In this document: positions 44,626 to 53,773 of the stretch, in pieces
Position numbering within the stretch: the stretch's first letter is position 1
How the letters are laid out: every line of letters begins with the position of its first letter
From: Planctomycetota bacterium
GTDB taxonomy: Bacteria > Planctomycetota > UBA1135 > UBA2386
NCBI GenBank assembly: GCA_020638655.1
Contig: JACKIC010000007.1
Coordinates: 186,001-250,000 of the forward strand
Direction of reading: 5' to 3'
DNA length: 64,000 nt
Notes under the pieces: model-generated
Seen by the model: the letters and a program-made list of their open reading frames with translations, nothing else
Database searches by the model: none
What the model was told of the DNA's origin: nothing
Made by a program: the position numbers and the translations under genes

Positions 44626-45830
44626 GCGCTTCTCCGCAGACCGCTTCTCCGCAGACCCTGGCGGTGCGCGCGGGCATCGATCGCGACGCGGCGTTCGGCG
44701 CGGTCAGCCCGCCGCTGCATCTGTCGGCGAACTTCTCGTTCGCGGGGTTCGGTGCCAAACGCGCCTACGACTACACGCGCAGCGGCAACCCGACGCGCGA
44801 CGAGTTCGCCGCCGCGCTGGCGTCGCTCGAGGGCGGCGCCGGCGGCGTCGTCACCTCGACCGGCATGGCGGCGGTCAACCTGGTGCTGCAGCTGCTGTCG
44901 CCGCGGGACCTGCTGGTGGTACCGCACGACGGCTACGGCGGCACCTGGCGGCTCGTCGACGCGCTGGCGCGCAAGGGCCACTTCGAGCTCGCGATCGTCG
45001 ACCAGCGCGACCCCGTCGCGCTCGACGCGGTGTTCGCGCGGCGGCCGCGGCTGGTGTGGGCCGAGACGCCCAGCAACCCGCTGTTGCGCCTCGTCGACCT
45101 GCGGGCGCTCGCCGAGCGGTGCCGCACGGCCGGCGCGCTGCTGGCGGTCGACAACACATTCTGCTCGCCCGTTCGGCAGAACCCGCTCGCGCTCGGCGCC
45201 GACGTCGTGGTGCACTCGACCACGAAGTACGTCAACGGTCACAGCGACGTCGTCGGCGGCGCGGTGATCGCCAGGGAGGCGGCGCTGCACGAGGAGCTCG
45301 GGTGGTGGGCCAACGCGCTCGGCATCACCGGCTCGCCGTTCGACAGCTGGCTGGCGTTGCGCGGGCTGCGCACGCTGGCCGCGCGTTTGGCGGTGCACGA
45401 ACAGAACGCCGCGCGGCTGGCGCAGGTGCTCGCCACGCACCCGGCGGTGGCGGCGGTGCACTACCCGGGCCTGGCGACGCACCCCGACCACGAGCTGGCG
45501 CGGCGCCAGCAGCGCGGTTTCGGCGGCATGCTGAGCTTCGAGCTGGCCGACCCGGCGGCGGCGCCCCGCTTCGTCGCGGCGCTGCGGCACTTCACCCTGG
45601 CGGAGTCGCTGGGCGGCGTCGAGAGCCTGATCGCGCATCCGGCGACGATGACGCACGCGTCGATGACCGCCGAGGTGCGGGCCCGCGCCGGCATCGGCGC
45701 CGGTCTGCTGCGGCTCAGCGTCGGCATCGAGGCGGCCAGCGACCTCGAGGCGGACCTGCTCGCGGCGTTGGCGGCGGCTGCCGGGGACGAAGTCCGCGAA
45801 GTCCGGCCCGCGCGCGCCGCGAGCGGGTAG
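44622..45830 (+). CDS. metB: Cystathionine gamma-synthase/PLP-dependent trans-sulfuration enzyme
   Basis: A 402-residue fold-type I PLP enzyme. AYDYTRSGNPTRDEFAAALA and VVTSTGMAAVNLVLQLL bind the cofactor phosphate, LVWAETPSNPLLRLVDL and LLAVDNTFCSPV contact the ring, and VVHSTTKYVNGHSDVVGG holds the Schiff-base Lys. The C-terminal ESLGGVESLIAHPATMTHASM is typical of MetB/MetC relatives. It most likely joins cysteine with O-succinylhomoserine to cystathionine; O-acylhomoserine sulfhydrylase activity is an alternative. The ATG overlaps the metX stop. Confidence 0.87.
   Translation: MSASPQTASPQTLAVRAGIDRDAAFGAVSPPLHLSANFSFAGFGAKRAYDYTRSGNPTRDEFAAALASLEGGAGGVVTSTGMAAVNLVLQLLSPRDLLVVPHDGYGGTWRLVDALARKGHFELAIVDQRDPVALDAVFARRPRLVWAETPSNPLLRLVDLRALAERCRTAGALLAVDNTFCSPVRQNPLALGADVVVHSTTKYVNGHSDVVGGAVIAREAALHEELGWWANALGITGSPFDSWLALRGLRTLAARLAVHEQNAARLAQVLATHPAVAAVHYPGLATHPDHELARRQQRGFGGMLSFELADPAAAPRFVAALRHFTLAESLGGVESLIAHPATMTHASMTAEVRARAGIGAGLLRLSVGIEAASDLEADLLAALAAAAGDEVREVRPARAASG
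44627..44656 (+). repeat. 15-bp exact tandem duplication in metB start
   Basis: cgcttctccgcagac occurs twice in direct succession (44627-44641, 44642-44656), encoding the repeated ASPQT in the first residues of MetB. It keeps the frame and extends the flexible N-terminus only, so it looks like a recent, harmless slippage event. Confidence 0.8.
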
Positions 45831-45856
45831 GCTGCCGGGTGCATGGTGACCCCTCG

Positions 45857-46654
45857 ATGATCCACCCTTCCGCCGTCGTCCATCCCTCGGTAACCGTCGG
45901 CGAGTCGACGTGGGTCGGCGCCTTTGCGTTGGTCGAAGAGGGGGTCGTGCTCGGGCAGCGCTGCCGCATCGGTGAGCACGCCATCGTGCGCACCGGCAGC
46001 GAGCTCGGCGACGACTGCACCGTGGACAGCCACGCGGTCGTCGGCGGGCTGCCGCAGATGCGCAACTGCGCGCTGCCCACGGGTCGCGTGCGCATCGGCG
46101 CGCGCTCGGTGCTGCGCGAGGGCGTGACCGTCAACCTGCCGACCAAGGACGGCGGCCAGACGGTGGTGGGCGAGGACTGCATGCTGATGGCCAACAGCCA
46201 CGTCGGCCACGACTGCGTCGTCGGCAACCAGGTCACCCTGGCCAACAACGTGATGCTCGCCGGCCACGTCGAGGTCGGCGACGGCTGCTTCCTCGGCGGC
46301 GGCGCCGGCGTGCACCAGTTCGTGCGCATCGGCCTGGGCGCGATGATCGGCGGCAACGCCTCGATCTCCTACGACGTGCCGCCCTACTCGATCGCCGCTG
46401 AACGCAACGAGATCCGCGGCCTCAACGTCGTCGGCCTGCGGCGCAGCAAGGTGCCGCTCTCGGTCGTCGCCGACCTCAAGCGCTGCTACCACACCGTCTA
46501 CGGCGACGGCGGCGGCTGCCTGCGCCAGCGCGCCGCGAACGCCCTCGCCGCCGTCAAGTGCGGCAGCGAGTCGCACGGCCGCCAGTTCCTCGACTTCTTC
46601 GCCTCGGGCCAGCGCGGCTTCGCCCGCCCGCGCCGCGGCGCCGCGGAGGCCTGA
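45857..46654 (+). CDS. lpxA: Acyl-ACP:UDP-N-acetylglucosamine O-acyltransferase LpxA
   Basis: A 265-residue left-handed beta-helix enzyme that starts lipid A synthesis by acylating UDP-GlcNAc at O3. MIHPSAVVHPSVTVGESTWVG begins the hexapeptide coils; LMANSHVGHDCVVGNQVTLAN carries the catalytic His in NSHVGHDC, and GGGAGVHQFVRIG and GGNASISYDVPPY are LpxA hallmarks, followed by the helical C-terminal domain. Length is normal. Its presence indicates an outer membrane with lipid A. It is separated from metB by only 26 bases, yet no other lpx gene is near. Confidence 0.93.
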   Translation: MIHPSAVVHPSVTVGESTWVGAFALVEEGVVLGQRCRIGEHAIVRTGSELGDDCTVDSHAVVGGLPQMRNCALPTGRVRIGARSVLREGVTVNLPTKDGGQTVVGEDCMLMANSHVGHDCVVGNQVTLANNVMLAGHVEVGDGCFLGGGAGVHQFVRIGLGAMIGGNASISYDVPPYSIAAERNEIRGLNVVGLRRSKVPLSVVADLKRCYHTVYGDGGGCLRQRAANALAAVKCGSESHGRQFLDFFASGQRGFARPRRGAAEA

Positions 46655-46674
46655 GGGTAGCGTGCGGGTACAGG

Positions 46675-46713
46675 CCACACGGGGCCAGCCGCGCAGCGGC
46701 TGGCCCTGTGTGG
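46675..46713. terminator. Bidirectional hairpin terminator between lpxA and the symporter gene
   Basis: ccacacggggccagccgc and gcggctggccctgtgtgg form an 18-bp stem (one G-U pair) around the 3-base loop gca, in the 91-base gap between convergent genes. tac(a) and (t)tgta extend the pairing. A short ttgt follows on the plus strand. Very stable, symmetrical, and in exactly the place where both transcription units end. Confidence 0.8.
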
Positions 46714-46745
46714 TTGTAACTGCCGGTTCGGTACGCACGCTCCGG

Positions 46746-48503
46746 CTAGGCGCGGCGGCGTTCGAACAGCGCGACGGCGCCACCGACGGCGAGCACGCCG
46801 ACGCAGCCGATGACGTTGTACCAGAGGAACTCGACCTTGTAGACGTTGTGCACGACCAGCACGCTGGCCATGCCGCCGATCAGGCCGAGGGCGCCCGCCA
46901 GGGCGCCGGCGCGCGGTACGAACAACGCGAGGGCGAAGATGCCGAGCAGCGAGCCGTAGAAGAACGAGCCGATCTTGTTGATCTGTTCGACGATCGAGCC
47001 GCCGCCGGCGAACGACAGCGCCATGTAGGTGGCGACCGCGCCCCAGAACAGCGTCAGGCCACGGCCGACGCGCAGCGCTTCGCGTTCGCTGCAGTCGGGG
47101 CGCAGCCAGCGCTTGTAGATGTCGACGACGGTCGCGCCCGACAGCGCGTTGAGCACCGAGTCGATGCTCGACATCGCTGCCGCGAAGATCGCCGCGATGA
47201 TCAGGCCGAGCAGCACGGGCGGCATCTGGTCGAGGATGAACCGGCAGAAGATGTCGTTGGTGTCGGCGACGTCCTTGGGCACGCCGTTGCCGTCGACCTC
47301 GCCGCCGACGAGCGTGCGCGCCTCCTTGCGGATCGCCTGCACGTTGCGCACCGACTCCTGGTAGCGCGCCAGCGCCGCGGCGTCCGACGACGGCCCGCCC
47401 GGCAGCGCCGCGAGCGCCTCCATGTTCTGCCGGCGCTCCGCGAGCGCGACGTCGAAGCGGGCCTGGATCTCCGCCACCGCGGGCGCGAACTCGGCGCTGG
47501 CCGCGGCCTCGACCTGCGTCGCCTTGTAGAGCAGCGGCTGGCCGTGCACGGCGTAGAACAGCCACATCAGCACGCCGAGGAGCAGCACGAACGCCTGCAT
47601 CGGCACCTTGGCGAACGCCGACATCAGCAGGCTCTTGCGGCTCGCGTCGACGTCCTTGCTGGTGAGCAGGCGCTGCGCCTGGCTGTGGTCGCAACCGAAG
47701 TAGGACAGGTGCAGGAACAGGCCGCCGAACAGGCCCGCCCAGAGGTTGTACTTCTCCTCCCAGAAGCTCGGTTGGCCTGTGCCGCTGGCGACCTCGGCGA
47801 GGGTGCGCGGCCACAGGCCGGCGTGTTCGGGTTCGACCTCGAGCGCGTTGAGCTTGCCGGCGGCGCCTGCGAGGTCGAGCACCTGACCGAAGTCGAACAC
47901 GGGTAGCAGGTCGCGCAACAGGAAGAACAACACGAGCACCAGGCCGAGCAGGATCACGGTCATCTGCTTGACGTCGGTCCAGATCACGGCGGAGACGCCG
48001 CCGATCACCGTGTAGCCGGTGGTCAGCACGCCGATCACGACCACCGATTCCCAGGTCTGCAGGCCGATCATCGCGCTGAGCGCCACGGCGGGCGCGTAGA
48101 TCACCGCGCCGAGCGCGAGGCATCGTGACGCCAGGAAGATCAGGCTCGCCAGCGTTCGCGTCGCGGGGCCGAAACGGTCCTCGAGCAGTTCGTAGGGCGT
48201 CAGCACCGCGCGGCTGCGGAAGAACGGCACCAGGAAGATGCACAGCAGCACCATCGCGAACGGCAGACCGAAGTAGGTCTGCACGAAGTCCATGCCGTGC
48301 TCGTGCCCCTGACCGGTCGTGCCGATGATGGTGATCGCGCTGGCCTGCGTCGCCATGATCGACAGGCCCGCGGCCCACCACGGGATCGAGCGGCTGCCGG
48401 CGTAGTAGCCCTCGAGGTTCTTGGCCGAGTCGCGGCGGCGCACGCCGTCCCACACGACGTAGGCGAGGAAGGCGAAGAACACGATCCAGTCGACGATCCT
48501 CAT
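46746..48503 (-). CDS. Sodium:solute symporter (SSS family)
   Basis: A 585-residue transporter with ~13 membrane segments. YYAGSRSIPWWAAGLSIMATQASAI contains the first conserved unwound helix with the sodium-binding residues. GVLTTGYTVIGGVSAVIWTDV and LIIAAIFAAAMSSIDSVLNAL (helix 8 with the sodium-site Ser pair) are diagnostic. Residues ~330-405 hold a charged helical insert (EFAPAVAEIQARFDVALAER...) that is not usual in SSS proteins. The substrate (sugar, amino acid or organic acid) is unknown. A 50-residue membrane protein is encoded 10 bases upstream and is probably its partner. Confidence 0.9.
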   Translation of the reverse strand: MRIVDWIVFFAFLAYVVWDGVRRRDSAKNLEGYYAGSRSIPWWAAGLSIMATQASAITIIGTTGQGHEHGMDFVQTYFGLPFAMVLLCIFLVPFFRSRAVLTPYELLEDRFGPATRTLASLIFLASRCLALGAVIYAPAVALSAMIGLQTWESVVVIGVLTTGYTVIGGVSAVIWTDVKQMTVILLGLVLVLFFLLRDLLPVFDFGQVLDLAGAAGKLNALEVEPEHAGLWPRTLAEVASGTGQPSFWEEKYNLWAGLFGGLFLHLSYFGCDHSQAQRLLTSKDVDASRKSLLMSAFAKVPMQAFVLLLGVLMWLFYAVHGQPLLYKATQVEAAASAEFAPAVAEIQARFDVALAERRQNMEALAALPGGPSSDAAALARYQESVRNVQAIRKEARTLVGGEVDGNGVPKDVADTNDIFCRFILDQMPPVLLGLIIAAIFAAAMSSIDSVLNALSGATVVDIYKRWLRPDCSEREALRVGRGLTLFWGAVATYMALSFAGGGSIVEQINKIGSFFYGSLLGIFALALFVPRAGALAGALGLIGGMASVLVVHNVYKVEFLWYNVIGCVGVLAVGGAVALFERRRA

Positions 48504-48513
48504 GGCGCGGTGC

Positions 48514-48666
48514 TCACGACTTGGGCATGCGCACGTTGAAGTGCGACGAGAACCAGAACAGCACCGCCATCACGGCGACGGCCAGCACGCACACCAGCAG
48601 GTAGGTGCGCGGCCAGCTGCCGAGCGGCGGCCGGTTCGGTGCGGCGGGAGGGGGCGACGCAGCCAT
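48514..48666 (-). CDS. 50-residue single-pass membrane protein upstream of the symporter
   Basis: A short open frame from ATG 48666 to TGA 48514. It encodes a Pro-rich cytoplasmic start (AASPPPAAPNRPPLGSWPR), one membrane helix (TYLLVCVLAVAVMAVLFWF) and a short tail SSHFNVRMPKS. It ends 10 bases before the symporter ATG on the same strand. Its start, length, helix and spacing are all consistent with a small accessory subunit of an SSS transporter, in the manner of the small partners of pantothenate and other symporters. It is below common gene-calling cut-offs and easily missed. Confidence 0.75.
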   Translation of the reverse strand: MAASPPPAAPNRPPLGSWPRTYLLVCVLAVAVMAVLFWFSSHFNVRMPKS

Positions 48667-48778
48667 GGACCGTAAGCGGACCGGCCGGTGCACCGTTCGT
48701 CCAGCGCCGAACGCCGTTCCTCGGCGCGACCGCGACCGTGGACCTCGTCGCCGCGGTCCCTATGCTGCCTCATGGGCG

Positions 48779-50952
48779 ATGCACGATCCGATCTACGAAG
48801 ACCTCAACGAACAACAGGCGGCGGCGGTCGCGCACGGCAGCGGTCCGCTGATGGTGCTGGCGGGCGCCGGCTCGGGCAAGACGCGCGTGGTGACGCGCCG
48901 CATCGCACGGCTGCTGCGCGACGGCGTGCCCGGCATGCGCATCCTGGCGATGACGTTCACCAACAAGGCCGCCGGCGAGATGGCGCACCGCGTGCAGCAG
49001 CTCGGCGGCGGCTACGTGCGGGTGGCGACGTTCCACTCGGCCTGCGCGCGGTTCCTGCGCCGCGACGGCCATCACCTGGGTTTTCCGCCCGACTTCTCGA
49101 TCTACGACGTGCAGGACCGCGACGCGGTGATCAAGGAGCTGCTCGAGGACCTCGGCCTCGCCAGGCAGGGCGTCAAGCCGTCGATGGTGGGGCAGTGGAT
49201 CAGCCGCCTCAAGAACGCCGCGATGCCGCCCGACGAGGGGCTGCTCGGCGACAGCGACGTCGCCCGCGTGGTCGAGCGCATCTGGACGCCGTACCACGAA
49301 CGCATGCACAAGCAGGGCGCGATGGACTTCGACGACCTGCTCGGCCACTTCCTCGAGATCCTGCGCGAGTTCCCCGAGGTCGCCGAACGTTACCAACAGC
49401 AGTTCCCGTGGCTGCTCGTCGACGAGTTCCAGGACACCAACAAGGTCCAGTACGACCTGCTCAAGCTGCTGTGCCCGCCGCCCGGCAACCTGTGCGTCGT
49501 CGGCGACCCCGACCAGTCGATCTACCGGTTCCGCGGCGCCGAGGTGCGCAACATCCTCGAGTTCGAGCGCGACTACGAGACCACCACGGTGGTGCGGCTC
49601 GAGCAGAACTACCGCAGCACGGCGACGATCCTGCGCGCCGCCGAGGCGGTGATCGCCAACAACAAGATGCGCAAGGACAAGCGCCTGCGCACCGACAACG
49701 ACGCCGGCGCGCCGGTGCTCCGGTTGCGCGCCAGCGGCGCGCACGAGGAGGCGTCGACGATCGCCGACCGCATCGTCGCGCTGCGCGAGGAGGGCGTGCC
49801 GCTCGACCAGGTGGCGGTGTTCTACCGCGCGCACTACCTGTCGCGCGGCGTCGAGCAGGCGATGAAGGACGCTGGCCTGCCCTACGAGATCGTCGGCGGG
49901 CTGACGTTCTTCGAGCGGCGTGAGATCAAGGACCTGCTGGCCTACCTGCGCGTGATCGCCAACCCGCTCGATGACGTCAGCATGGCCCGCATCGTCAACG
50001 TGCCGGCGCGCGGCATCGGCAAGGCGAGCCTCGAGAAGCTGCGCCGCGTCGCCTTCACGGAGGGCATGTCGCTGCGCGAGGTGGTCGAGGAGCCGTCGCT
50101 GCACGGCGAACTCGGCGCCAAGGCGAAGAAGGGGCTCGCGCAGCTGGCCAAGACGCTGATCGCGGCGCGGGCCGAGCCGGGCGCGCACGGGGCGCTGCGC
50201 GCGATCCTCGAGGGCACCCAGTACGTGTCCTACGCGACCAGCTTCGGCGACCCCGAGGACAGCACGCGCGAGGAGAACATCGCCGAACTCGTCAGCGACA
50301 CGGTGCAATTCGACGACCGTGAGCCCGACGAAGGTGACGACGAGCTCGCGCCGGGGCTCGCCGGCTACCTGCAGCACGTCGCGCTGCTGACCAGCGCCGA
50401 CACCCAGGGCGAGGGCCCGGCGGTGCAGATGATGACCGTGCACGCCGCCAAGGGGCTGGAGTTCGACCACGTGTTCGTCGCCGGTCTCGAGGAGGGCGTG
50501 TTCCCGAGCATGCGCAGCGCCGAGGACCCCGAGGGGCTCGAGGAGGAGCGGCGCCTCGTCTACGTGGCGCTGACCCGCGCGCGCAAGACCCTGCTGCTGT
50601 CGTCGGCGCGCGAGCGCATGGTCAACGGCAGCACCGAGTCGATGCGGCCGTCGCGCTTCCTCAAGGAGGTGCCCGCCGACTGCTTCGAGAACTACGCACC
50701 GTCGTGGCGGCGCTACGAGCTCGACGACGAGGGCTCGTCGAGCACCGGCTGGACCGTGACCCCGGACCCCGAGGCGCTCGAGCAGCTGCGCCCCGGGGTG
50801 CGCGTGCGCCACGACCTCTACGGCAACGGCGTGGTGCGCCGCATCGCCGGCCGCGGCATCACCGCACGCGCGATCGTGCGCTTCGACGACGAGGTCGAAC
50901 GCGAGTTCGTGCTCGAATACGCGGGCCTGCAGCTGCTCGAGGACCTGTCGTG

Positions 50953-50956
<4 letters not shown>
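48779..50956 (+). CDS. UvrD/PcrA-family DNA helicase
   Basis: A 725-residue superfamily 1A helicase. Residues ~1-30 carry the Q motif (YEDLNEQQAAAVAH); LAGAGSGKTRVV is Walker A, MTFTNKAAGEMAHR motif Ia, LLVDEFQDTNKVQYDLL motif II, and VVGDPDQSIYRFRGAE motif III. MTVHAAKGLEFDHVFVAGLEEG is motif V and VYVALTRARKTLLLS motif VI. A C-terminal ~50-residue SH3-like domain (GVRVRHDLYGNGVVRRIAGRG) is the Tudor-like RNA-polymerase-binding element of PcrA. ATG 48779 follows a TATGCT hexamer by 13 bases. It overlaps the sigma-54 activator gene. Confidence 0.93.
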
Positions 50957-51852
<896 letters not shown>

Positions 51853-51919
51853 GGGGACGCGCCCGGCCGCGAGCTCCAGTGGCGCAACCTGCACCGGCGC
51901 ACGTGCACCACGGAAGGAA

Positions 51920-52408
51920 TCAGTCCTCGGCGAGCACGTCCTCGATCACGTCGAGCGCGGCGCGGATCGCGCTGCGCAGCCGTTCGGCCTCGGCGCCCGC
52001 GGAGCTCTGCAGTCGCTGCACCACATCGAGCAGCTGTCCCTCGATGGAGTCGTCGATCGTCGCCGCCGCCTTGGTCGGCGAGGTGCGCGCCGCCTTCGGC
52101 GGCAGCGTCACCGGCGCTGCAGCCACAGCCGGCTCCGGCTTGCGGCGCGCCGAGGGCTCGGCGAGGCCGAGCAGCACCTTGGCCGAGTGCAGCGAACGAC
52201 CGGCCAGGTTGATGCCGTAGAGGCGCGCTTCGTCGCGGAAGTCGCGCAGGGTCAGTTCGGGGTTCTGGTGCAGCTTGTTGATGCAGAACAGCACGCTGTC
52301 CTTCTGCCCCGGATACCGCTGGCGCAGGTTCTCGAGCAGTTGTTCCCAGGAATCGATGACCGATGAGGTGTCGACGGGGTCGGTGGCAGGGGCGGTGGAG
52401 TCGGTCAT
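51920..52408 (-). CDS. Unknown small protein with two helical regions
   Basis: A 162-residue soluble protein. Residues ~15-80 form a helical unit (SWEQLLENLRQRYPGQKDSV, INKLHQNPELTLRDFRDEAR, GINLAGRSLHSAKVLLGL). An Ala/Pro linker with basic residues follows, and the C-terminal ~45 residues are an acidic amphipathic coil (IDDSIEGQLLDVVQRLQSS ... DVIEDVLAED). There is no membrane segment. ATG 52408 was chosen over an upstream in-frame ATG because coding character begins there. The family is not recognised. It converges with the sigma-54 activator gene across a 67-base gap. Confidence 0.65.
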   Translation of the reverse strand: MTDSTAPATDPVDTSSVIDSWEQLLENLRQRYPGQKDSVLFCINKLHQNPELTLRDFRDEARLYGINLAGRSLHSAKVLLGLAEPSARRKPEPAVAAAPVTLPPKAARTSPTKAAATIDDSIEGQLLDVVQRLQSSAGAEAERLRSAIRAALDVIEDVLAED

Positions 52409-52510
52409 GGTGGAAAGTGGGGCGCGGAGATTGGCGCCCGCCGCGCCGGGATGCAACGGCCGCCGCCGCCGCCGCGCCGATTCTCGGGAGGGCCGTTTTG
52501 CCGCACCCTG

Positions 52511-52538
52511 TTGCCACCGCCCGGGGCCGGGATACCAT
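52511..52538 (+). promoter_or_regulatory. Promoter of the TGA-interrupted secreted gene
   Basis: TTGCCA at 52511-52516 and TACCAT at 52533-52538 with a 16-base spacer, followed about 60 bases later by a strong Shine-Dalgarno GGAGG (52591-52595) and ATG 52605. The promoter and ribosome site argue that ATG 52605 is really used. Confidence 0.5.
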
Positions 52539-52604
52539 GGCCCGGCGCCGAAGCCCCCTGCCCGGAGCTTCGCTCGTCCGCATCCCTTACGGAGGACCCC
52601 CAGA

Positions 52605-53642
52605 ATGCAGAAGTATCTCGTTCCGCTTCTCTGCGCGGCGATGGGCCTGGTGTTGGCCCGCCCCGCGGCCCCCCAGTGATGAGGCGGTGCCTCGGTGCCC
52701 AGTTGGGCACCTCAAGATGCGGGTGGGCCCGGTGGCGGCGGCGGAATCGGCGGTAGCACCGGCGGTCCGCGGTCTGGTCCGGCAGCTGCGCCTGGTGCAC
52801 CTGGTGCGACCGGCGCGCGCGGCGGCATCGCCCTGGACTTCCGGCGCGGCAAGACCGCCAAGGAACTGCTCCAGGTCGAGTGGGTCTACCCGGTGTGGAA
52901 GCCCGTCGGTGAGGATCGCCCGCGCGATGGTGAGACCACCGTGGCGACCATGGCCGAGCGCGCGCTGCCGCTGGAACAGGCCTACGCCTACATCGCCGCG
53001 GGCGATCGTCGGCCGATGCTGATCCTGCGCGAGTGCGAACGCTGCAAGGGGACCGACCACGCGCTGCTGAGCCGTTCGCTCGACAACGAGCAGACGGTGC
53101 TGCTGACGCACTGGTTCCACTGCGTCAAGCTGCCGCCGAACGTGCTGACCGAGAACCATCCGTTCTTCAACCTGTTCAAGCGCGAGAAGGACGGGGAGCG
53201 CATCCCGCACCTGTTCTTCTGCGACCCGGACGGGAGCAACAAGGAGGCGCTGCCCGGCGACCAGCCGCAGGCCGAGCTGTGGAAGACGATGTTCTCCTAC
53301 CTCGACCGCTGCTACGACGAGAACGCGAAGGAGTCGGTGCGCGAGCTGCGCAAGCTGCTCAGCCAGTACGACAAGATCGACGGTCTCGAGAAGGAGCTCA
53401 AGGCGCGCATCGATCGCGAGATCGAGAAGAACGGCCCGAAGTCGGCCAAGCTCAAGAAGCTCGACCGCGACATGGAGAAGCTCAACAAGGAGCGCACCAA
53501 GTTGCAGGCCGAGGAGAAGGAGCTGCGTGACCTGGCCCTCAAGGTCATGGAGAAGCCGCCCGTCGAGCTCGACCTCGGCAAGAAGACCGAACCGGTCGGT
53601 GAGGCCGGCGTCGGCCCGGACGGCCAGAACGGTCAGAAGTAG
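52605..53642 (+). pseudogene. Secreted thioredoxin-like protein interrupted by two in-frame TGA codons (recoding, error or pseudogene)
   Basis: From ATG 52605 (GGAGG 9 bases upstream) a signal peptide is encoded, QKYLVPLLCAAMGLVLARP..APQ, and then TGA TGA at 52677-52682. The same frame continues without further stops to 53642: a Gly-rich linker, the domain RRGKTAKELLQVEWVYPVWK, and RPMLILRECERCKGTDHALL with a CxxC as in thioredoxin folds. A Lys/Glu coiled-coil follows. No frame change is needed to join signal and domain. The only alternative start, GTG 52695, lacks a ribosome site and lies within a hairpin, and would leave the protein without its export signal. Whether the TGAs are read through, mutated, or sequence errors cannot be settled here. 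Confidence 0.75.
52694..52711 (+). other. Perfect hairpin 11 bases after the double TGA
   Basis: ggtgccc (52694-52700), loop agtt, gggcacc (52705-52711): 7 perfect base pairs. It begins 11 bases after the second TGA, a spacing like that of bacterial selenocysteine-insertion elements, and it also covers the alternative GTG at 52695. The loop does not match the E. coli SelB-binding loop exactly. Confidence 0.7.
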
Positions 53643-53653
53643 GATCTGCACGT

Positions 53654-53680
53654 GCGCGCGCCGCTCGCCGCGGCGCGCGC
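53654..53680 (+). terminator. Hairpin after the secreted thioredoxin-like gene
   Basis: gcgcgcgccgc (53654-53664) and gcggcgcgcgc (53670-53680) form a perfect 11-bp GC stem with the 5-base loop tcgcc, 12 bases after the stop, followed by ttcc. There is no long T-run, so it is a stable but U-poor terminator. Confidence 0.6.
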
Positions 53681-53773
53681 TTCCGCAACCTGCATGCCCA
53701 CGCAAGGTAGGCGCTGATACACGCGGCATGCCATCGCCGCGGCGCCGTCGCGCTGCTGCCCCACCCCATTGCC

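Noticed and set aside
52677..52682. TGA reassigned to an amino acid throughout the genome
   Set aside because: Many well-defined genes here (thiG, prfA, crcB, gltX) end at TGA exactly where the protein family ends, so TGA is a normal stop.
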